Position numbers and translations under genes: made by a program. The notes under the pieces were generated by a model. That model made no database searches, was not told the DNA's origin, and saw nothing but the letters and a program-made list of their open reading frames with translations. Below are positions 45,637 to 55,316 of a stretch of DNA of 64,000 nt, piece after piece; the stretch's first letter is position 1, and each line of letters begins with the position of its first letter. Origin of the DNA: Symsagittifera roscoffensis (lineage: Eukaryota; Xenacoelomorpha; Acoela; Convolutidae); the NCBI RefSeq assembly GCF_963678635.1, contig NC_087066.1, positions 20,243,996 to 20,307,995 on the forward strand. The letters run 5' to 3'.

Positions 45637-46090
45637 ATGGCGATAGTGGGACCCTCAGGATCCGGGAAAACTGAGGTAATCTTCAAACTTTTGATGGGAA
45701 AAACTTTTAACCTAAATTTGGAGCCGTTCTATATCTTTACAAAGAGATGCAACCTGCATTCTCAGAAAATTGTCTTCTCGCGAAACAAATGCGAAGTTCA
45801 TGAATCTCAAGGGATTCGAATTTTTAAGAAATTTAGAAAAAGTTCTTCTAGTTTTCGAAGATTTATGTGGGGACATCTATAAGGACAAGGAGTTTGTCAG
45901 GTTAGCGACAACGGGTAGACATAGAGTTATAGACGTAATATATGTTAAGCATAACTTGTTTCAAGAAGTCGATGGTCGCGTCCGATTGATTTGAACACTT
46001 CACACATCACTTTGTCCAAATCTTCTCGTGAGGTTCAGCAACTAGATCGTTTAGGAAGACAATTGAATTTATCAAATTTTTTGAGAAGCT
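45637..46090 (+). pseudogene. Viral DNA-packaging ATPase (A32/FtsK-HerA type), frameshifted
   Basis: The Walker A motif GPSGSGKT is intact at residues ~5-12 and is followed by EPFYIFTKRCNLHSQ. The frame then changes, and the Walker B region VLLVFEDLCGDIYKDKEF and the motif LATTGRHRVIDVIYVKHNLF appear in the next frame. Beyond it, another shift separates the LFKS-type end. This motif set is typical of the packaging ATPases of Polintons and related DNA viruses, which pump DNA into capsids. The N-terminal part before Walker A is interrupted by a stop just upstream. Confidence 0.75.
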
Positions 46091-46199
46091 GATACGAAAT
46101 AGCTACCAGAGACAGAGACTTTTTTGGACATCTTCTAATCGACTTGGACCCTCGTATATCAGATTGTTTTAGAGATTGTTAAAATATCACACTGCCTGG

Positions 46200-46780
46200 G
46201 CCAACACTTTTTTTTTACCCTTATCTAAAGCAGAAACTACTCCAATCACAAATGAAAAAGAAAAACGTATCTATTCTGCGGCATATGGTACAAATGACAC
46301 CTGACCTAATAAGACGGTTAATTAGAAAACTTCAAATCGCGAGATCATAAAACTTATATGTGAAGGTTTGCTCAATATAGTCAATGGAAATGTACCGCAA
46401 TGTAGTCAATGGAAATATCGAACGATTCGAGACAGCATACAAATATTTAATCACTCCAAAAACCAGTGTTGTCAAAAAACTGGCGATTATTTTGAGTAAA
46501 GAAGGTTTCCATTTAGTGCGACAAAAACTTTATTTTTGTTACAAGTACCTCACGACTTAATAATGACTGCTGAAATAATCATTCCACTTCCAAAACACTT
46601 ATATGTTGAACAGCAGCCACATGCTGTACGTTTTCTTCACGATAATATTATTAAACATAAAAACGCTCAACTATCCTACCCTAACCGGCTTAGACCCCAA
46701 TTACTCCTCAACCTAGTAAGACTACTGCAACGAAAAAAAAGTTTACGGAAAATGGTGAGCTCCGGTCGAACGTGATAAAG
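46200..46780 (+). pseudogene. Remains of one or two unidentified Polinton genes
   Basis: Frames at 46260-46500 match the inverted-arm ORF at 59449-59697 (with ETTPIANEKK and VQLTPDQLRRLIGKF in the better copy). A frame at 46536-46775 (EIIIPLPKHLYVEQ..., then RFLHDNIIKHKN) is unique to this side. Neither is recognised. Confidence 0.35.
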
Positions 46781-47340
46781 ACGAAATATTAGAAGAGAAA
46801 AACGGTAGTCAGACCAAAAGTATTTCCGGACAGTTAAAATTTTCAGAGGACAGAAAGTTTATTAGAGCAAAAACCATACTTGAAATCATAAAAATTTCAG
46901 AAAGTGTAGCATAAATCATGACAATGAGGTGATATATGTGGATAAAGTACCAGCAGGACTTAAAACTGCAGTATTTTTATACGTCATACAACAACCAACA
47001 AAAAAAGTACACAATCCGGCGTTGATTATCATTTTAACTGCTCTCAATTTGAATGAAAGGCTGGTAATAAATCGAAATGGCAAACACGCGGTTCAGTCAG
47101 TGTCTTTTAACACTCAAGAGAAACAAAAACCCGAACCTTCAAAAACACGCCCAACCATTCCCGCTTGGCGGGAAAGAAGTAGCGCAAACCTTAAGAGAAG
47201 TAAAAGACAAAAAACAAAAAGCCTTAGCGCTAATAGAAAAACCCGAAGCCAAAAACGAGAAAGCTCCGACTCACACGGAACGCCCTATAACGATTCAATT
47301 ACTCCAACGTCGGAAAAGACGAAGGCGAAAACAAAAGAAT
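46781..47340 (+). other. Degraded interval before the integrase
   Basis: Two overlapping Lys/Arg-rich frames cross 46929-47460. The later one (from 47077) ends in sequence that looks like the integrase N-terminus, so part of it is probably a basic linker or neighbouring gene; the rest cannot be interpreted. Confidence 0.3.
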
Positions 47341-48235
47341 GGGAAAATTACCAAGATTGAAGAAAAATTGTTGAAAACTAAATACGGTGACAAAGGTCCC
47401 GCGTTATTTGGTAGTATGAAACAACTTGATATAAGCAGCCAATTTGTCGGGAAAGAAAGTTAAACATTTCCTTCATACTGAACCTGCTTACATAAAATAT
47501 CGAACTGTCATCCTAAAAACGCCGCGTCTCAAGGTCATACTTTACGATATTGACGAAATCTGGTCATTAGATCAGGCCTATGTTGATTAACTTGCCCGGT
47601 ACAACCATGATGTTAGGGAACTGCTTGCTGCAGTTGACTACATGTATCGCTATCTCAGAGTGCAACCCTTGAAATCAAAGTATGCTACTACAACATCAGA
47701 AGCGTTCAAACTAATAATAACGACAAAACAACCAAAAAAAGGGCACAGATTTTAAAGGGTCCTTCGAAGCAATATTTAAAAAGAAAGGCATAAAAACATA
47801 TAGCACAGAGAGCAAGAAAAAGTCTGCATTCGCTGAGAGAAATATCCGTTCCGTGAAAAACTTTATTTATCAGTACTTGGAGGATAAATGGACTACCTCA
47901 TACTTTGACAAATTGCAAGATTTTTTCAATGCAATTAATTCGAGAACAAGTCGTGTCACAAATCTTGCATCAAACAAAATAACTAAAAAATATGTTCCTT
48001 GCTCGATTTCGTTAAGAGCAGAAAAGTCATTGAAATTAGTTCGACGTTCAAAGCTTTATATCGGTGGTTATGTTAGACTCGCCAAATAAGACATACCTTT
48101 TCGCAAGGGCTTAAAACAATCGTTCCCCGATGAAGTCTTTGAAGTTTTTGACTTACCATCACAAAATCCTCCAACATACAATTTGATTGATACTAATAGA
48201 GAACCGATTGAGATAAATTTTACGAGTCTGAACTA
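47341..48235 (+). pseudogene. Retrovirus-like integrase of the Polinton, broken
   Basis: Pieces in order are KTKYGDKGPALFGSMKQLD (N-terminal), then after a frameshift near 47455 ILYDIDEIWSLDQAYVD with the first catalytic Asp. After an in-frame TAA come LAAVDYMYRYLRVQPLKSKY, then in the next frame GTDFKGSFEAIFKKKG (second Asp) and KKSAFAERNIRSVKNF (catalytic Glu). The C-terminal part has KLYIGGYVRLAK, PFRKGLKQSFPDEVFEV and TYNLIDTNREPIE, the chromodomain-like tail known from Maverick integrases. Several breaks exclude function. Confidence 0.75.
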
Positions 48236-48271
48236 ATTCGCGTTCTGGAGAAGGAGAAATTACAAACAATC

Positions 48272-49168
48272 ATGGCTGAGGTCACTTCCAGCCTTTTCAC
48301 CCATAATGTTCCCCCTTTCTTCACAATAACACCAGTTTCGTCTGCATCAATGAACGTTTTTAAAGATAACACTCTGGTCAATTTCAAAATTCTTCTGAGT
48401 GAAGAAATAAATTTGCAAGGTGAATGGAAAGAAGCAGTTACAGAAATTACCTTCCCTACTCAGATAAACAATGTAACTGTACTACAAAAAAGATCGGGTT
48501 ATAGCAAGCATGAAAGATGAGAAAGATAAAATCTCCAGGCTTTACCATGGAGAAACAGCAAAACTAACAAAAAGAGAGTATATGAGCATTAAACAAATAC
48601 TGGATGAGATTTGTCGAAAGACACAAATAGAAAAATTGGATTACGTATAGAAAAATTGGATTACGTAATAGATCCAATAACCAAACATCTTTTATCATGG
48701 CTGCATTATTGAGAAAGTATAACTTTTTCAAGCCCGCGAATTCCTAGTCTACTTGGATTCAAAGGCATCAGAGATGGAACTGATTATCATATAGGTTACA
48801 AACAAGGAAGCTCGAGACAAAGCACATTCTCTACCCAAGATCTTATTGTTGACTATTCCGTTGATATATGCGCTGGAACTCAGCTTATGTTTATATACCT
48901 GCAAATAACTCATTATCAAATAGTGGGAGACACAAAAGCACCCCTTTTACGGGTCATTGACACAAATCGTCGAGTGAAAAACGATTACGCATGTACAGTT
49001 GAACCGAATTATTGTAAAGTGTTTAAAAGTTTGTATTTTAAAAAACTTTCGGACAACAAAATTTCTAATGTTTCTCTGAACTTGCACACAGAAACTGGAG
49101 GACTTGTTCCTTTCGCTGGGGGGGGGGGAATTGTTCCGAATTTGAAATTTCAAAAGTTTAGCAATTGA
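48272..49168 (+). pseudogene. Putative minor capsid (penton-like) protein, broken
   Basis: The start is clean (ATG at 48272), with the common opening of this Polinton family: F.ITPVSSASMNVFKDNTLVN then INLQGEWKEAVTEITFPTQI. Later frames give REYMSIKQILDEI, a GFKGIRDGTDYHIGYKQ part and LFIYLQITHYQIVGDTKAPL, followed by LYFKKLSDNKISNVSL.. and GGLVPFAGGGG. Breaks include a tandem duplication of ATAGAAAAATTGGATTACGT at ~48628-48670 and a run of nine or ten G at ~49120. Assignment to the vertex/minor capsid protein is from memory of the family layout. Confidence 0.6.
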
Positions 49169-49209
49169 TCAATATGGGTTCATATTGAGCAAACCTACCA
49201 CATTTCTAG

Positions 49210-49431
49210 GGGCATTATACAAAACGAGGCAGTGAATTCGGTGCAATAGCCCTGAGAATAAGAAGAGTGGAACTTCCATTGGCTCGAAAATTTGTCATAA
49301 CAGCAGCAAAAAAGATCGAAAAAGAACTTCTTCTTCAGGCAGCTCCAGAACTGATAGAAGTTGCAACAAAAAGAAAAAGCCCTAAGCAGGAACTGAAAAC
49401 ACCGTCAGAAAAACAATCAAAAATGAGGTAG
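49210..49431 (+). pseudogene. Small basic protein (core or pX-like), no start codon
   Basis: A 73-codon frame opens after a TAG and encodes HYTKRGSEFGAIALRIRRVE, LPLARKFVITAAKKIEKELL and a Lys-rich tail with KRKSPKQ. A basic protein of this size between the minor and major capsid genes is usual in animal Polintons and adintovirus-like elements, where it may condense DNA or mature by proteolysis. It lacks an ATG, so the start is lost. Confidence 0.45.
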
Positions 49432-49499
49432 AATAAAGAAGTAGATCTCGAAAAATCATACGAAAAGAACAACGGTGGTGAAACGAAAAACGAGACGCG

Positions 49500-50649
49500 T
49501 CATTATCAGAAAACGAGCTGCACAGAGAAATCGCTTCGATTTCTTTACAAGGGTTCAAAATGATTTCTAATTTAATCCCGAGGGAAGCAACTCACAGCTC
49601 GTTGACTTATTTGAAAAACCGCCTTTACTCGGCGACAGAAACATTTTCAAGTAGTACTCGGCGACAGAAACATTTTCATCGATCGTCCACGTACTCGTTT
49701 GGAAATAGCTGCACGAATTATTCGAAGCAATGGAACCGTGCTTAGAACACATGCTACAGAGGTGGCAAACAGAGATACGCCGTATTTAGTTAGCAATCCT
49801 TTATGATCTTTATTTTCAGTGTACACTGTCTCTGAATGGTGCGAAAATATCAACTACCAACGCTAATTTTGCCCATAAAAGCTTTATTGAGACCGATTTT
49901 CGATACGGTTATGATGCCAAGAAAACATGGTGATGTGACGATTAGATGGTCTGTTAGACGTTCCCCAGCAATTTTGTTGTTATATCTGAAAATGCAGCTA
50001 AACACTACAAGATTCAAATAATCGAAGCTATTCTCTGTGTCAGAAAGATGACTGTGACTGACTATGTTATCTTATCAAGAGAAAACACTTTGTTAAAGAA
50101 CCCGGCAAATTACAATTACATCGAAGTAGTACCAAAAACTTTTCTCGCAACTGCAGGAATACAAAGCTGGCGACAAGAGGATGTTTCGCAAAAGAACCTG
50201 TTCAAAGAATGATTGTAGCAATGGGCATAAACGAAGCATACTTGGGTACTAATAGGGCAAACCCTTTTCATTTCCAGAAGTTTGCGTTGAATGAGATCAT
50301 TGTATACAGAAACGGCCTACCCATAGCCGGAACTCCCATCTCAACATCAGACAATAAAAGAATTTATTACAATACGCTTGAGGCTCTTGATTTTGTTTTG
50401 AACACTATTCATGGAATCAGTCTCGCTAATTATGATAATCATCATATTATGGCTTTTGATCTCACGTCTACTCAGGAGGCTGCACACAATTTCATTCATC
50501 CTGAGTTGACCATTTGCACTATTTCGGGTGAACTCAAATTTGACGCAACTCTCGGTAATAACGTCGAGTTATTATTTATGGGAGAGTGTGCATCAACAGT
50601 TTATGTGCGTTCAGTTAGAAAAATTACCAAAAACACTCCTATGACCTAA
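49500..50649 (+). pseudogene. Major capsid protein (double jelly-roll type), broken
   Basis: Pieces across three frames follow the order of the Polinton capsid protein. First comes FEKPPLLGDRNIF (near 49600), then RLEIAARIIRSNGTVL (49690-49745) and SLNGAKISTTNANFAHKSFI followed by FRYGYDAKKTW (49830-49935). Next are KMTVTDYVILSRENTLLKNP and VPKTFLATAGIQ (50045-50200). Last is an intact 146-codon C-terminal frame (50209-50649) with ANPFHFQKFALNEIIVYRNG and MAFDLTSTQEAAHNF. A 28-bp tandem duplication at ~49627-49677 causes one of the shifts. Family assignment is by motif order, not by search. Confidence 0.7.
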
Positions 50650-50697
50650 GCTAGACATAGATAATCTTCAAATAATGGAACTAATTAACCATCGTAA

Positions 50698-51108
50698 GCA
50701 TTTGAAATAACGCTTCAGAGGTGTTTTCCCGGCATAATCACTATTCTCTTCAACTCTGAAAATACGTTCATGATTATAAATGCTTTGCCATCGGATCAAC
50801 CTGGAACCCACTGGTTGCTTTTTGCTCAAGCTGGAAGACACATATTTTTCGCAGATCTTCTAGGTAAAAGATTATATGATTATCCCCTCGTGTACAAGAA
50901 TATGCAACGTACAATTCACGAGGGAAATCAACTACTGATGAAAAAACCAACAAAATCAGCTGATTCAGTTTTATGCGGACTTTTTTGTATTTATGTTGCT
51001 CATGTAATAATTATAAAAAGTTTTCCACCAGACAGTTATCATCGTTTTCACTTTCGCATTCCTTTTCCGAGCATAAAGATTTTTAAGATTTGTTTGCTTT
51101 TTTCTTAG
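50698..51108 (+). pseudogene. Adenain-like cysteine protease of the Polinton
   Basis: The frame opens after a TAA and holds FPGIITILF, then IINALPSDQPGTHWLL, FADLLGKRLYDYP and ADSVLCGLFCIYVAH. These give the catalytic His (GTHW), acidic residue (ADLLG) and Cys (LCGLFC) in the order of adenovirus maturation proteases, with the start and some of the C-terminus degraded. Polinton proteases are thought to mature capsid proteins. Catalytic residues appear intact, but no proper start is visible (first ATG at 50770 is after the N-terminal motif). Confidence 0.72.
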
Positions 51109-51139
51109 TTTTTCAGTCACGTCGCATTTTTTCCTTTCG

Positions 51140-51445
51140 TCAATCTTTTGATTTTTGTATAATTGCCCGCCATTCACCAGTTGACAAAGTTATTCCTTGT
51201 CGATACTTGAAAGTTCCCTCTTCGTCTTTTGTGTACAATTCGATAGTTATATAAGCACCGGTCTGTGCGAAATTTTTTGCACCGACTCTAACAAAACGTT
51301 TATCATTCAAAGGTGTATCCCGAAAATCATCGAAATAGTCAACATTCATTTCTAGAGAAGTGTACACTATAAATGAATAACAACCAACTAGATTTTGGTG
51401 TGGAACGTTGAAGAATGACTGATCACAGTATACGAGACAGATCAT
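51140..51445 (-). CDS. PC4/p15-like single-strand-binding protein
   Basis: An intact 101-aa ORF converges on the protease gene. Its second half has the look of the transcription coactivator PC4/SUB1 domain: KRFVRVGAKNFAQTGAYITI, then ELYTKDEEG and YRQGITLSTGEWRAII, i.e. the VRV-x-F, I-(E)-y, KGI-L-x-EW skeleton. PC4 folds bind single-stranded DNA and act in transcription or replication. It is the only apparently intact gene of the element. The N-terminal ~45 residues are not part of the domain. Recognition is by motif and should be tested. Confidence 0.55.
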   Translation of the reverse strand: MICLVYCDQSFFNVPHQNLVGCYSFIVYTSLEMNVDYFDDFRDTPLNDKRFVRVGAKNFAQTGAYITIELYTKDEEGTFKYRQGITLSTGEWRAIIQKSKD

Positions 51446-51986
51446 GCATTCCCAGAGTAAAATTTATGGTGATAACTTTTAAGAGCGCGTTAACCCATAC
51501 TGATATAAAATACCAAGGATATAATGTCTTTAACGATAAACCACTTTTTATATGGGTATTTATTCGCTTTTCCACCGGCTAACTTTAAAAACTTCTAGTG
51601 TTTTTTGTGACGGTTGATTTAATGACTGCATTGAATCATGGTAAAGAATCTTAAACAGCTTGACAAAGAATGTCTGGCAGTTTATCAAGAAAACTTGAAC
51701 TTGAGTGCTTTCGCCCGTAGCCACTATAATAAATCTATCACATAAATCTAAAAAGTCGGGTTTTCACTTACATTCTTAACATGACCTCAGGCGTGATGTG
51801 TGAAAGAATAAATAAAACTTGATAGCCTCACCTAAAACATTATTATTAGCTTTGACCTAATCGAACCATGCCAACCCTTTTCTGATCTCAATCTCATTAA
51901 TAAACTTTTCATACTTTTCATTCTCTCAATTTCATTTCGGTAATTCAGTCATTTTATTTTAAAAATTTTTAAAACATCTTTAAGTC

Positions 51987-52627
51987 ATGACTAGTCCTTT
52001 ACAAATTAAATCAGAGTCAAATCGAAAAAGAACAATTATCTACCAAACATACACGAGAGAGTCGATGTCGATTGCAGTCATCCATCAACGGAAAGAGAGA
52101 GTCTCTCCGTCTAGAGCAAGTCCGTTCAATGAATTGGCTCCCCGATAAAACGACAGAAATCAAAATGAGGAATGGACTACAAAAAGTCATATCTTGCTAC
52201 CGAACTACATCCTTGATCAGATCGATCTACTTCGACAGAATCGAAAACGAATGTAGGAGAGTTGCACTGTTTACGAGAGCTATCCGGCATTAAAAAAGAC
52301 TGAGATCAACGACTCAACCTCGCTCGAGCAGTCTCCCAGAAAAATTCTCTTCGCGTATGGCTGCGAGTCAATGCCGTTGTAAGAAAATCAGGAGGGATGG
52401 ATTCGTGATTATGCAGAGCGTGGAGCGGATTGGGATATTCCGACAGCAATGTATCTCGATTCGTTTGTAAGAGAACAGTTTCAACTCCAGAACAATCAAC
52501 TTCCTATTCGGATGCTCGGGTTTCATCGACAGAGAGTGCGGAAACAATTGATCTAGTGGCCCCAGATCTCATTCAAGGTACCCCTCCAAATGCAGCTTGC
52601 TATGCGCCAAAAAAGAGAAAACTATAG
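51987..52627 (+). pseudogene. Decayed gene with NLS-like C-terminus, array copy 1
   Basis: The ATG at 51987 opens a frame (MTSPLQIKSESNRKRTIIYQ...) stopped at 52148. The same frame stays readable through stops near 52258 and 52387 (SHILLPNYILDQIDLLRQNR; WIRDYAERGADWDIPTAMYL). The adjacent frame ends in GTPPNAACYAPKKRKL, with a basic PKKRKL end that looks like a nuclear localisation signal. Function unknown. The same lesions are present in array copy 2 (57852-58492), so the gene was dead before duplication. Confidence 0.4.
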
Positions 52628-52639
52628 TTTCGAGAGTTC

Positions 52640-53577
52640 TAATAACTTAAACAAAAAACTTTCCTTTGTTTCAAAAATTATTCCAAGGATTTGTATTTTT
52701 TAGTTTGATTTGATTTTTAAGTTGTTTTAGCTTTAACGTGAGTATATTATTTGTTTCAGTTTTTATTTAGCCTAGTAGATCAATTAATTTTGCTCTCTAA
52801 AGTTTTCAACAAAATGTAAGAGAAGAAACTAGAAAAAAAATCATAAATCGAATATAATTTTTTGCTAAAATTGTTGTTTGAGAAAGAATGAAAGAGAGAG
52901 ATGAATACACTTGCTCATTAGTGAACCCCAATTGGAAAATCCTTTTCAAGATGTTGCTTTCTTTTCAAAATATAGTGTTTTAGACCATAATTTTTCTTTA
53001 TATTACGTTTATATACACGTTTTGGATGTAAAACTGACAATTTTTTGGTAAAAAAATGAAAAAATGAAAATTTATGTTTTTTTTTCGAAAATTGAACATG
53101 ACCCTTAATCCTGCTCAGAAAATTGAAGCAATTTCATTGAGAGTATTTTCAATAGATTTTTTAATAATTTTTTTCCCATATTTTTGATGAATATTTACTC
53201 AAAAATCAGATTTTCTCAAAATCTCGAAGTTTTTTAAGCGTCTACTCTAATTGAATGAGCTATAAACAATTTTAAATTTCTACGTTTGCCCTAATTAGGC
53301 ATCCGGCAGCTGCTAAAAATTTCATACCACATTCACTTGGATTTGAAATGAGAATGAATAATTTAAGCTAAAAATGAAGAAAAAAAAATCAAAAAACTAT
53401 GTTTTTTAAATTTTGAACGCGACCACTAGAAATGTGCTCGAGATACTATAAAATCTACCTGCTTTTTTGATAGATTTATAAGACGTTCTTTTTATTTTGA
53501 TTTCATTTTTTGACAACATAATAAGTCTGAGGTAAGTTTGAGTAAATTGGAAAAAAAAAACTTTTTTTTTTTGAATT
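52640..53577. other. Non-coding part of the tandem unit
   Basis: AT-rich, no ORF supported. It separates the decayed NLS gene from the inner end of the right inverted arm. Confidence 0.45.
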
Positions 53578-53969
53578 TCCTTCTTCAATCAAAATAATTG
53601 CACGTTTTTTGACAACACTGGTTTTTGAAGTTATGAACTATTTGTCTACTGTCTCTAATCGTTCGATATTTGCGATTTGAAAACTTTCCAATTAAACGTC
53701 TTAGTTGGTCAGGTGTCAGTTGTACCATTTTTTTTATTAGACACGTTTTTTTTTTTCATTTGCGATTGGAGTAGTTTCTGCTTTAGATAAGGGTTTAAAA
53801 AAATTGTTGGCCCAGGCCGTGTGAGGTTTGAACAGTATCTAAAACAATCTGATATACGAGGGTCCAAGTCGATTAGAAGATGCCCAAAAAAGTCTCTGTC
53901 TCTGGTAGCTAATTCGTATCAGCTTCTCAAAATTTTTGATACATTCAATTGTCTTCCTAAAAGATCTAG

Positions 53970-54498
53970 TTACTGATCCTCACGAGAAGATTTGAACAAA
54001 GTGATGTGTGAAGCGTTCAAATCAATCGTACGCGACCATCGACTTTGTTGAAACAAGTTATGGTTAACATATATTACATCTATCCAGCTATGTCTACCCG
54101 TTGTCGCTAATCTGACAAATTCCTTGTCATTATAGATGTCTCCACATAAATCATCGAAAACTTGAAAAACATTTTCTAAATTTCTTAACAACTTGAATCT
54201 ATTGAGTTTCTTGAACATCACATTTTTACTTCGCGAGAAGACACTTTTCTGAGAATGCAGGTTGCATCTCTTTGTAAAGATATAGAACGGTTCCAAATTT
54301 AGGTTAAAAAGTACTTCCCATCAAAAAATTGAAGATTAACTCAGTTTTCTCGGATACTGAGGGTCTCACTCTCGGTATGAAAACACTTGTCGAAGTATCA
54401 ATCACTTTATTCATATCCTCGGATTTGACATTACGTAACCAACCAAGCCGGATAAAATCGAAAACCAGACCAATCAAAAAAAACTTCCTTTTCTTCAT
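53970..54498 (-). pseudogene. Packaging ATPase copy in the right arm, Walker A lost
   Basis: Two frames (54498-54304 and 54296-53970) together cover the ATPase: FDFIRLGWLRNVKSEDMNKV, then the Walker A position reads RPSVSEKT instead of GPSGSGKT, then EPFYIFTKRCNLHSQ, the Walker B region VFQVFDDLCGDIYNDKEF, and SRWSRTIDLNASHITLFKSS. Loss of the glycines of the P-loop and the frameshift make it inactive. It keeps one frame across Walker B and the C-terminal part, where the left copy is broken. Confidence 0.7.
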
Positions 54499-54930
54499 GA
54501 CACAATGATTCCTGGGATTGTAATGACGTATATAACAAAAAACAGAGAAAATGCATCTAAAAAATAGTTTCGTTGGTTAGAATTATCAGAATAAGTTTGT
54601 TTCAAAGACATATAAATTTCGTGAAATATTTTTAAATCAATAGGAGTTACTCTGCTTTTTTGCAATTTTTTTGTTTGCTTTTTCCAACACCTCTCCAACC
54701 TGCTGAATTTCAAGCCAGTGGAAATAAAAGTGACCTTGCAGATACTTTTTAGACTCATTAAGATAACAGTGGAAAAAAATTAAATAAACCACCGGAAGTT
54801 TTTTGTATTTTGACAGCTTGTTAAAGTATAGACGGATTTTTCTCTCAAAGTCTTTATCAACCCATATTGAGTTAAAATCAAACGAACAGTCGAATACACT
54901 TTCATAATCAGCAATATTCAAATTGCTCAC
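54495..54930 (-). pseudogene. Right-arm copy of the unknown Polinton gene
   Basis: Two overlapping frames match 43627-44080 (IADYESVFDCSFDFNSIWVD; GHFYFHWLEIQQVGEVLEK; IFHEIYMSLKQTYSDNSN). After this the arm is deleted relative to the left one and joins ITIPGIIVS-type sequence that corresponds to ~44715 on the left. Confidence 0.45.
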
Positions 54931-55310
54931 AGTATCATGCTTTTGTTTTGTACAAATGCACCAAGAGATTTGTTGAAGCTAACTAAAATAATTTTGTAAT
55001 TTGAAAACTAACTCGTGTTCTTTCTTTGAAATTTCCCTTGCCCTTTCGAGAAAGACGACGTAGCGTTCATTACAGAGTTTGAAAAACGAGTTTTTTTCTG
55101 CGGTTGAAAACACTCTTAATTGTAAATGTTCATTATCAATATCTTCAATTGGAAAGTTTCTTTCGCTTACAAAATCCTAGGATGAGAGTCCTCCAAAAAA
55201 TTGACAACCCCTCTCCTAGGATTTTGCTTTACATGAGGACCCCCCGCCTTAGGAAGGACCCCCCCTCATGAAGGCCCCCCTTAGGATCCGGGACACGATA
55301 CAATACTACA

Positions 55311-55316
55311 AACAAT
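55311..55316 (+). repeat. Target-site duplication AACAAT, right
   Basis: Same 6-mer as at 42991. It is also present after the duplicated terminus at 61172-61177 because the flank is part of the tandem unit. Confidence 0.6.

Larger units (their letters stand above)
42997..46505 (+). repeat. Left inverted arm of the Polinton-type element
   Basis: Pairs with 53578-55310 in inverted orientation. The right arm lacks segments corresponding to about 43130-43448, 44078-44712 and 44780-45548. The outer ~120 bp are rich in CCTAGG and GGGGGTCC blocks. Arms differ by many substitutions, so they are much older than the tandem array at the right. Confidence 0.75.
42997..55310 (+). mobile_element. Decayed Polinton/Maverick element with long inverted arms
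   Basis: The ends are inverted copies (left AGTAGTATTGTATCGTGTCC; right the complement with one terminal mismatch) flanked by AACAAT on both sides. Inside, in order, are remains of a packaging ATPase, retrovirus-like integrase, minor capsid protein, small basic protein, double-jelly-roll major capsid protein and adenain-like protease, the hallmark set of Polintons/Mavericks. A PC4-like ORF on the other strand follows. Nearly every gene carries frameshifts or stops. The inverted arms are unusually long (left to ~46505, right from ~53578) and contain the ATPase region; the right arm has large deletions relative to the left. I find no family-B DNA polymerase, and the 12.3-kb length is below the usual 15-20 kb. 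Confidence 0.8.
53578..55310 (-). repeat. Right inverted arm of the Polinton-type element
   Basis: Inverted and internally deleted counterpart of 42997-46505. It ends in the terminal CGATACAATACTACA before AACAAT. The outer ~150 bp contain CCTAGGATTTTG and AGGACCCCCC blocks; this arm has about 35 bp more of the C/G-run sequence than the left arm. Confidence 0.75.

Noticed and set aside
46929-47360. 143-codon Lys/Arg-rich ORF
   Set aside because: Overlaps another basic frame that leads into integrase sequence; likely a wrong frame in a decayed interval.
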